Assembly (NCBI RefSeq): GCF_022458985.1 | Contig: NC_061790.1 | Location: 19,634,397-19,698,396 of the forward strand | Reading direction: 5' to 3' | From: Mugil cephalus | Taxonomy: Eukaryota; Chordata; Actinopteri; Mugiliformes; Mugilidae | Length of the DNA: 64,000 bases | Part shown: piece by piece, positions 55,478 to 64,000 of the stretch | How the letters are laid out: each line of letters begins with the position of its first letter | How positions within the stretch are numbered: position 1 is the stretch's first letter | Made by a program: the position numbers and the translations under genes | Notes under the pieces: model-generated | Database searches by the model: none | What the model saw: the letters and a program-made list of their open reading frames with translations, nothing else | What the model was told of the DNA's origin: nothing

Positions 55478-55750
55478 AGGGCAGCACAGTAGAGTGGTGG
55501 TTAGCTTCTGTGTGGAGTTTGCATGTTCTCCCTGTGTCTGCATGGGTTTTCTCCGAGTACTCCAGTTTCAACCCACCTCCAAAGACATGCTCATTAGGTT
55601 CATTGGTGATTCTAAATTGACCCTAGGCGTGAGTGTTTGTCTCTATATAAACCCTGCAATAAGCTGGCCACCTGTCCAGGGAGTACCTCGCCTCTCGCCC
55701 GATGACAGCTACGATAGGCTCCAGCAACCCACGTGACTCTAGATAAGCAC
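55478..55750 (+). repeat. Dispersed fish repeat, copy 2
   Basis: Same family as 43,826-44,115: AGGGCAGCACAGTAGAGTGG, GTGTGGAGTTTGCATGTTCT, GATTCTAAATTGACCC and CGATAGGCTCCAGCAACCC. An internal deletion removes the B-box-like part after GGTTAGC. Confidence 0.8.
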
Positions 55751-57600
55751 TAGTAGAAGATATAATGAGAAATAAATATATTAATAAATATTTTACTTTT
55801 GGTTTGTGTTGTTGCTTCTGTTGTGACTCCAGGCCTTTCCATTGTTATGCCACCCATCACCTAGCCCCATAGGTCAGACCTCTGGTCGGAAACTGAGGTC
55901 AATGTAATGTAGACATGGACTTAAGGTATAACTGATTGAACTGAATTAAACAGAATAATTCATAGTGGCTTGTTTAGCCTTACAATATTGCCATGCCTAC
56001 TGCCTTCCTCTCCCGCTTGCCCGTAGCTACCCCTTTGTCTCCACTGAGCTGTCATATTCTGTTAAGCACTCCTGTTAGCCTAGTTTAAGTAATTGCCTAA
56101 ACCTTCATTTCTGGACTTCCCACCTCATCAGATTCCTCTTGTTGGCTTGGCTCAGCTCCCAGATCCCTGGAACCATCTCTGCCTGGCTCCCTCTACACCA
56201 CCACCTGCTCAACTCGAGAGGTCTCAGCTACCAGCCCGAGACGCAGCCTTACATTTGATCTTGCCTCTCCCTCTTCTTTGGGCCATCCTGGGGCTGGGGG
56301 ATAGGGAGGTGGCCTGGGAGACAAAGGGGATCACATTTGAGACAAAGGACATGATGGCAGAGCAGTAGGCTGCTAGTTGACCACATTCACGGACTGTGAG
56401 CTGAGGACTCCTCTAGATCTGACTTTGTGGGTGGCCCAGCAGATAGAATCTGTAGAATCTGTCTGTGTAAAGAAAATAGCAAGAAAATAGCATCTTAGCT
56501 CTGCTCATTATAGACATGCTGTATACATTCCCTATGTATACACAAAAAGAGCTAAGCAAACGGTAGCTGGGCGCAATTCTTATCAAAATAAGAATCTGGT
56601 AACACATTCTTTACTTTAACTCCAAAATAAAAAATAAAAATAAAAAAGTCTGTTTGAAATTGCATAGTCCTACAACCAATCAAATAACTATTAACCAAGT
56701 TATTTAAGATACTATGCTACCACGTCCGCTCTGTCAAACCCACAGTTCACATGTTAAAGGGGGCATGTAACATCATAAAAAAAACGTTTTAAAGAAAATC
56801 AGCTTTTAAAATACATTTCTGAAATGTTATGGATCATATGCTCCGCCATTTTTACTTTACGCCACTTCCTGTGTCATTGGATTGATTAGCTCTGCTACTT
56901 TCCACCTCAGTTCACTGCATGTCAGAGACAATTTTAATTACTTTGCAAATTGTAATGGATGACAAAAATATATTTTTCTATCCCGGGGAAGAAATTACCA
57001 ATGACTTGGCAGCATTTAAATCAGACCCACCTTTACAGATGGTTAATATGATGATTTCATCCATCTAAAGTTAATAGTTCAGCGACATCTCAACTTTGCA
57101 CTCTAACATCTGTACAAACTTTGAACTATCGCACATCCTTTATGATTCTTAAGTGACAAAAGGCAGAAAAAAACGGCACATCAAACAAAAGTCTTGAAAA
57201 AGTAAAAACTCCCAGACATCACAGAGATGTCAATTCGCACTGGATTATTATTAGAGGACCACTGTGTTATGAGGTAATTTGCAGTGTCATTTTTGCTTTA
57301 CAAATCATGGACATGGGTGATTTGCATGGGATTAAGATCATAGTCAACCTCTGTGATTATTACAAATTACTGAAGGTCCCCTGGTAAAATAGGGATTTAA
57401 ACTTTTTCAGTTAAATTGTTGTTTTCAATAAATTGCCTGCTCAAATTTTTGGTCTCTTGCTCCCACTTCTTCTTTTTGGATTTTGAAGCTCCACTTAGAA
57501 CCTACTACTAGATCCAACAGTGCAAAATGCAAATTCCAATTCAAGATTCTTCCTTTTGAGTGTAGCTAAAACAGTTGGTCGTGTCAGTAGCAAAAGATAA
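55751..57600. other. Intergenic stretch, nothing recognised
   Basis: No gene or element was supported. A GC-richer segment at 56,140-56,340 is open in one frame but has no ATG at its start and no splice context. Confidence 0.3.
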
Positions 57601-57621
57601 CGTCCTTTCCCTTTCTGGTTA

Positions 57622-57790
57622 ATGGTGGAGTTTGTAAAATTGTTTCGGGACCTGTAAAAGTGTTTTACCACTTGTAAATTCATTTTCTGAAATGTAAACT
57701 TGTTTCGAGACTTGTAAATGTGTTATGGTAACGTAATTTTGTTTTAAGATATGTGAAAATGTTTTCTAAAATGTGAATTTGTCTGAAGCT
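57622..57790 (+). repeat. Degenerate ~18-bp-period tandem repeat
   Basis: Words of the type ACTTGTAAATTTGTTTT recur about every 18-20 bp (CCTGTAAAAGTGTTTT, ACTTGTAAATTCATTTT, ATGTAAACTTGTTTCG, ACTTGTAAATGTGTT, ATGTGAAAATGTTTT). Confidence 0.6.
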
Positions 57791-58527
57791 TGAGTGTTTC
57801 ACATTTTGTAATGTTGGTTTGAACCTCCTGGCCACTGTAAGTTGCTTCTAACAACCTCCAAACAACCATATACCAAATCATAACAGGGATTCATAGACCA
57901 GGAAACCCACTAAACAAATGCATGCATTTTAAAAAGGTAAGATATGAATGGACTTTACAGGTCCAGCCTTGTTTAAGACACATATTTCATTAAATACATT
58001 CTATCTTTGTATATTTTTAAATGCAATCCTTTATTTTAGTTGATATGACAAAAGAACATAACTTTAAGAGCAGTTAAATTCTCCAGGTCAATGTGACTGA
58101 ACTGAACTGACTTATTTCACAGAATTCAAAGAGTTTATGCCATAAACATACACAGTTAAGCAGGGCAACCATTATGCAAGAGGCAGGGAATAGGTCCTTT
58201 TTAGAAAATTAATAAGGTCCACAAATCAGAACACCTGGCCCAGACAAACACCAAAGAGACAACGACAATGTAACAAGACAAGAAGCTAAACAAAGAGTGT
58301 GATGCAAAACGTAGATGAGTGATTGGCTAATAGGACACACACTACATTAAAAAGGGCAGAAAACTAAAAGGCAGGAAGTACCTTATAGCAGGGATGGGAT
58401 TTGTGGATCTTTGAAGGGATCCAGGTGGATCTGTTCCTTTCAAAGAGCCACTCAAAAGACTGGCTCATTTTGTTATTTATTTGATGCCAGTGAGAGGGTA
58501 ACGTATCCTAGAAATAAGAAATGTGAT

Positions 58528-59225
58528 AGGGTAAATTTTGTATCAGGGATTTAAGTGACTTTGAATGGGCTAGACAGGCTGGTCTGAGTATTTCACAAAC
58601 TGCTGACCTAATGGGATTTTCATGCACAACCATCTCTAGGGTTTTGAGTGGCAGTTATGTGGACGAATATGCCTTGTTGATGTGAGACGTCAGAGGAGAA
58701 TGGGCAGACTGGTTGGAGATGATAGAAAGGCAACAGTAACTGAAATAATCACTGGTTACAACCAAGGTATGCAGAATACCATCTCTGAATGCACAACACA
58801 TCAAATCTTGAAGAAGATGGGCTACAGCAGCAGAAGACCACACCAAGTGCCCCTCAGTACAAATTGACCATCGTTCAAATTCCACAGCCTACCTGAGTAT
58901 TGTTGCTGACCATGTCCATCCCCTTATGACCACAGTGTACCATCTTCTGACGGCTAATTCCGGCAGGATAATGCACCATGTCACAAGCTCTTATCATCTG
59001 AAACTGGTTTCTTGAACATGAAAAGGTCCACTGTACTCCAATGGCCTCCACAGTCATCAGATCCCAATCCAATAGAGCACCTTTAGGATGTGGTGGAATG
59101 TCCGATTCGCATTATAGATGTGCAGCCAACGAATCTGCAGCAACTGCTTGATACTGTCATGTCAATATGGACCAAAATGTCTGAGGAATGTTTCCAACTG
59201 TTCATAACTGCAACTCTGTTCCCAT
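58528..59225 (+). mobile_element. Tc1-like relic, family F, copy 2 (plus)
   Basis: It starts near ATTTAAGTGACTTTGAATGG, passes GGGCAGACTGGTTGGAGATG and GGGCTACAGCAGCAGAAGAC, then jumps to the second half of the transposase (CTGAGTATTGTTGCTGACC, CTCCAATGGCCTCCACAG, CCAATCCAATAGAGCACC). The jump removes the centre of the gene, and the remaining frames are broken. The final catalytic motif (SPDLNPIEHLW in intact relatives) is recognisable but mutated. Confidence 0.85.
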
Positions 59226-60200
59226 AGTTCGCATTAAACCCAATCAGTTTATTTGGTTTGTTCACGAAAGTCACATGTCCAATGTCTGTAGAGTCATAGG
59301 ATGGTCACTCACATTCTGAACTAAGTGTGACATGTCATGCTTTTTGCCCAAATCCACCACACATATTAAAGTCTGATCTAGCTCCCCCTACTTTAAGTGT
59401 AAGCAGACTTCACTGTCTTACCTTAAAATGTCTTAAGCGTCCCACACTCTGTTTTAAGCTTCACTCCTGCCTACTCTCTGTTGTTAGTCAGATATGTGCT
59501 GGACATGCACTGATGTTTATGAACAATTTTCTTGCAAAATGTAAGTAACAGTTGTAATATTGTGAACAGAGAGTGAGGTGTAATAAACCAAATAATGAAT
59601 AAACATTTTTTTAAGATTCTTAAGTTTAGAAAACTTACAAATCTTAGAAAAAAGCTTTGTAAAATACACACACTGGCCTTAAATGCAAAATGGCCTTGTC
59701 AAATCATGGGAAATTTTGGATTTAAAATATATAAAGATCTTAGAAAAAGATTTTATTTTTAAGTTTAATATGTGTTATTTTTACAAACATATTTATATAT
59801 TTTTTAAATATAATATGTATTCTTAAAAACACAAGAGCAAGCAAAAATGGTGACATACCCATAAACTTGGTCTTTTGTTATTTATTGAAACTATTATTCG
59901 TAGAAATACTACACACATAAAATAAAATAAAACCGTTTAAGGTAAACTATAAATTATAAAATAAAATAAAAATATAAAATATTATAAAATTATTCAGCCC
60001 TGCTATAATACCCACACTGCCTGTTATTTTCAACATAGGCTTCTCTATTCCACATGAAAAACACAACAAATTAGTGTGAATAATTAAAAGCTAAGAACCA
60101 AACAGAACAGAACTCACATTTAGTTGCGTCGTAGATGTAATATAGGCTATATAGGCGGAGTAATTTTATTAGTTCATAAAGTTACAGCTCGTCACCTGTA
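59226..60200. other. AT-rich stretch, nothing recognised
   Basis: Very AT-rich, with (AAAATAAAAT)-like runs near 59,920-59,990. No gene or element supported. Confidence 0.3.
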
Positions 60201-60476
60201 AATGGCTGCTATCAACTCCTCCCACTGGAGAAACAATGTTTATTATTGGAGACGATACGTTGATGCTACCAGACCGGGGAGCCACCACGACGACTAAACG
60301 CCCTGACTCATTTTGCACCGGGATTTTCTTTCATTCGAGGGGACATTTGGACAGTGGTCTTTCTCTAGTCCGGTTTGGTTGACGCGTTGACGCGTTGGAA
60401 AGAGAGGGAGGCGCTGGCAGCGGAGCGGAGCGACCACCGAGTTCTTCTAACCCAGTCTCACCCCCTCCCTAACAAC
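60200..60476 (+). promoter_or_regulatory. CpG-rich promoter and 5' UTR candidate
   Basis: CpG density and GC content rise sharply here against AT-rich flanks (for example GATACGTTGATGC, GACGCGTTGACGCG, GGAGCGGAGCGACC). The segment leads directly into an ATG followed by a donor site, as in a vertebrate first exon. Confidence 0.5.
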
Positions 60477-60535
60477 ATGCTTTTCGCCAGACTGCGGGTC
60501 CGAGTCGACGCTCAGCGTGGCCGTTTCTCTGCGAG
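60477..60535 (+). CDS. Candidate first coding exon of an unidentified gene
   Basis: The ATG at 60,477 opens 59 nt encoding MLFARLRVRVDAQRGRFSA plus two bases, ending GCGAG before donor GTTAGT. The open frame extends upstream but without another ATG. The arginine-rich start does not match a protein I can name, and it is not the NUS1 N-terminus expected next to mammalian GOPC. Later exons would lie beyond a large intron; none was seen before the window ends. Confidence 0.45.
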
Positions 60536-62597
60536 GTTAGTCTCTCAGTTTGTTTGTGTGTTTCTTTATTTATTCATTTTCTTTCAGATATTTTTGTGTT
60601 TTACATGGCGGGCTTGTTTAGGCTCCTACGCACATGGGTGGGAGCTGTGCGCCGTTTAGGAACTGCTGACATAAATGACATTCCTCCTCGTAGTAGTTCA
60701 AAACAAATCACTTAACCAGGTGGTTAATCTCCGCGGACTACTCTGTAACTTGATCGTTATGGTAAGACTGTCCGCTGAGTTCAAAGGGAAAACTTACTAC
60801 TGTTTTTATCAAATTTGTCCCCTCTTCACTCCCAAACGGAAAGAACGTCATTCAGGTGTACTAAACTATCATATTACACTACTAAATGGCGAGTTTCTAG
60901 TGACATATTTTACTCGTAGATGGCTTATTTACCGACTTAAAGATTAGAAGTCACTGTAAGCGTTTTTGGGTTCACATTAAAATTGACTATCATATTTAGG
61001 AAAGCGTTTCTAACGCATTTAAACTGCGTGCTGTTGGATGACCTCGCTATTCTGTTCCCCTCTCTCTTTTCATTATATCAAACTCCCTGTCTGACCGATA
61101 CCACCCTCAGGTTTTAGTTTGCACTCAGTTGAGTTGACTGAAGGATGCACGGAAATAAACGCACAACTTAAGCAATTTAACAGAATACCAGGACACTGAG
61201 TGCAAAATAGACCATGCTGCATATCTGACACAAATTAAGCTGTAGCCCCTGAATAAAATACCATGAAATCCTCTCTGCAGAAAGGAACTTAGCCTTAGGC
61301 TTAACGTGAATATGAAGCTTATCAGGGTCAAAGCTGAGCTTGTTTAACACAAGATGTGAGCTTATTAGGAAATGTACAGAAATGTGTGAAATGATACATC
61401 CGTTAAACAGGGAAGGTACATCCAGAGGGCAGGAGAAGGGCTTGAGGTGAACAAGTGATACCCTTGATGAAGTACATTCATTTGAAAGGAGTTTGAGGCT
61501 TAAGTGTCTTCAGTGTGAAGTTGTAGTGCAAGGAGCTTAGAGTTCTACCCAGTATAAGGACAACAACGATTAGTGTTTACTAATGTTTCCATACAAGTGG
61601 ATTTTTATTTTTTTTTTTGAATTTTTTGCCAGTGGTATTCGCTCAGAGTTAAAGAGAGTTAGAGAGTTAGCTACAGCACGAACCTGTAGTCAGCTCTACA
61701 TTAGGTTATTGTTTATACTGATGTTGTGTCTGTCGTGAAAAATGCCTTGCTTTCTGGCATCACTAGCCACATATCAGCGCTGATCTGATTGATATTGGGG
61801 CCAATCCACGATTTTTATGATGATGATCAGATCCAACCAAGCCTGATGTTTTGATGACATTTATTTTGCTATTAACGGAAACCATGTGGTTGTAATGTCA
61901 TAATGTCTTCTCTGTCTTCCCTAGCATAAAAGCTAGCTATATCAGCTTCTAATGAAAACTATTACAGAGAGAGATTTACAGAGCTAAACCAGTGCATTTT
62001 CTGGAGTACAGAACACAGGTTTTCCTGGAGCCAAAGAGCGAGCTACTGTCTGCATGCTAGATGAACACTGACAGTTCCATTCTTTGTACTTAATCCAGGC
62101 GTATGGTGTACATAATCTAGGAGGGTATCTGCTAGGGAGGCAAACATAACTGTTTAGGACATCCCTAGTTTCCATGCACACTATATGTGTGAGCTCTGCT
62201 AGAGCTCTTGTAGAGTCGATTTGTCTGATAGACTGAAGAACCCAGCATCAACTCTTGGATTTTGGGCATAGTTGGCCATAGCCCTAAATCAGTGCATGCA
62301 GTGCTTAAGTAGTTACTTTATATTATTGCTCCATGTATTATACTAGCTGATCACATTTAGTTCAGTTTAAAGATTGCAGTGTGGTCATTGTTTACTTTTA
62401 AAAGTCCTTATACAATATTCAAGTTAAAATGTCCAAGTGACAGAATACTCTAAACCTGCTGAGTTCTTAAATGTAATGGTTTATCTGTACTGTAAGATTG
62501 GTGCATATTTATGCCTAGTTTGTGTTGAACCGAACAAAACTGTCAATAAATACAGTGCTGTCACTTGGGACTAGCTCCATAATTCATAACTCTAAAT
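60536..62597. other. Intron or intergenic stretch, nothing recognised
   Basis: No exon, RNA gene or repeat family could be supported in these two kilobases. Confidence 0.3.
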
Positions 62598-62930
62598 TAG
62601 GGCTGGTCGGTATACCGGTTCATACTGAATATATTACGGTATTTTTTTCCGTTATGATATGAACTTTTAATGTACCAGCGTAGCGGTGTGTTTGACTGTC
62701 CCCAGATTTCCACATCAGCAAGTAGTGCTAACACGGGGCTATGCAAACCTGTTTTACGACCAATGTGGGATTATTCTACAAATATTTACTCATCATCACA
62801 GTAAAATAGTCCTTCCCTAGTCAATCTACTGCATTAATTCCTCTCTCAACCAGTAGAAAATGTTGTGAACACGTGATTATGCATGAAAAAAAATACATTG
62901 ATACCGTGATATATATTTTTGGTCACACTA
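62598..62930. mobile_element. hAT-like MITE, 333 bp, with 8-bp target duplication
   Basis: CTCTAAAT at 62,590-62,597 is repeated at 62,931-62,938, an 8-bp target duplication typical of hAT transposons. The ends are TAGGGCTG and, inverted, TAGTGTGA. The interior (GGTATACCGGTTCATAC, TTTGGTCACAC) belongs to a dispersed fish repeat. It is non-coding. Confidence 0.8.
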
Positions 62931-62938
62931 CTCTAAAT

Positions 62939-63924
62939 GACTGCACAATATACAGTGAATTCTTTTGCTCCCTCGTAAGTTACAGCCAAATGTGACATAC
63001 ACAAACACTCCCATAAAAACAGGCTGTGTTCAGATAGGCCTGTCCAGTTTTTGAAGGCAATGAATGTACCCACGCATGTATGAAGTATGAACAACAGCCT
63101 CGCCCATGCTTCCGTCTGCTCACGTCCCCAGGGAGCTGATGAGGACAGCACAGTGCTGAGACGAGGTCAGAGGTCACCAGGTGTTTAATGGACACATAAT
63201 GAGTTCTAATGGGCTACAGGGCAGAGGGGGCGGTTTTACAGACTCTAGAAACTAGACACTGTGTGAGAGTGGATTATTAGATTTGTCTGTCAGATGATGA
63301 CACGGCTGCAATTGTGGATGTTTGCTTCAAGTTCAACTACTGATACTGAGATCTGCTAATTCCCACAATGCTTTGAGAGTGAAGCACAGTAGTTCACAAT
63401 AAGACTCACACATTTGGATTTTAAACCTAGCCTTGGACAGTAGTATAATAGGACAAATCTTGGTATTATTCCGCTGTGTGTTATGACAATGCTGCCCAGC
63501 GAGACGCTAGAGCTGAAAATGAATAGCACTCTCGCAAAGGAGGAAAATAAGAAGAAAATGAGTTTTCTGCTTATTGGTAGCTTAAAGCTCTTTGGCTATA
63601 CGTTGCCTTTCACTGTTATTCACGTCACATCTGCTCTGTTGATGTTTTCCCAGTGTAGAGGATTAAACGAGTGGGGCATATCTTCTGGTATAGTCTCTTC
63701 TTTCAGAGGCAACTTGAAAAGAGACAAAAAGACCTAACATAGCCTGGAGAGAATGGGCTTGCATGTGTGTGTGCGTGTGTGTGCTTGGGTAAGAGGGGGT
63801 GGTGGGTATTGGTGGGGGGTCCTTTGTTAGAGGGTATGCCACACAGCTGACAGTCAGCTCTCCCAGCTGGACATGTAGGCCAATGTCAGCAGCTACTTCT
63901 TGCTGTTATGTTTGGATTTCCACA

Positions 63925-63928
<4 letters not shown>
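62939..63928. other. Stretch with no recognised feature
   Basis: Includes a GT/GGT-rich patch near 63,755-63,830; otherwise nothing supported. Confidence 0.3.

Positions 63929-63955
<27 letters not shown>
63929..63955. repeat. (GT)n microsatellite
   Basis: About 13 uninterrupted GT dinucleotides near the right edge of the window. Confidence 0.95.
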
Positions 63956-63958
<3 letters not shown>

Positions 63959-64000
63959 CGTGTGCACAAAAGCAGCAGGTGCACACCATCTGTATCAGTA

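Noticed and set aside
56093-56368. 91-codon proline-rich open frame
   Set aside because: The sequence at its start is TTG, not ATG, and no splice sites or conserved words support it.
60375-60476. Upstream extension of the 60.48-kb exon (MVDALTRWKE...)
   Set aside because: It begins with TTG; the first ATG in frame is at 60,477.

Overview
The window looks like nuclear DNA of a ray-finned (teleost, probably percomorph) fish. It has one interrupted gene with vertebrate exon structure (GOPC), eukaryotic tRNA genes, Tc1/mariner, pogo-like and hAT-like DNA transposons, LINE fragments and dispersed repeats typical of fish genomes. Nothing bacterial was seen.

Region 1 (about 1,800-29,975) is a tandem array of tRNA genes. 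Nine head-to-tail units, normally 3.36-3.39 kb, each carry a Val-like relic, a tRNA-Asp(GTC) gene on the minus strand, a tRNA-Val(AAC) gene, a second Val relic and a tRNA-Val(CAC) gene. The unit is itself built from shorter copies of one leader/tRNA-Val/trailer module, so repeats are nested inside repeats. I count 9 Asp, 8 Val(AAC), 8 Val(CAC), one hybrid Val-bodied gene with anticodon CGC, 10 relics of one type and 7 of the other. Unit 7 has lost about 640 bp and unit 9 is a half unit. Seven Asp, six Val(AAC) and six Val(CAC) copies look intact. The rest carry individual small lesions, as expected of a birth-and-death family.

Region 2 (33,292-48,792, minus strand) is GOPC, the Golgi-associated PDZ and coiled-coil protein. 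Nine coding exons join in phase into 443 codons, including a 24-nt microexon. Its introns are packed with transposons: two related Tc1-like elements with clear ends, one of them containing a 101-bp perfect inverted duplication with a pogo-like element at the exact centre; another long-TIR Tc1 relic; a 599-bp MITE; and several dispersed repeats.

Region 3 (49-64 kb) is mostly transposon debris: LINE 3' ends and reverse-transcriptase fragments, a minisatellite, two oppositely oriented relics of one Tc1 family and a hAT-like MITE with an 8-bp target duplication. A CpG-rich segment near 60.2-60.54 kb looks like the promoter and first coding exon of an unidentified plus-strand gene that continues beyond the window.

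The strongest unusual signals are the nested tRNA array, the CGC-anticodon hybrid at its right edge and the palindrome-centred pogo insertion. I found no clear new protein-coding system.
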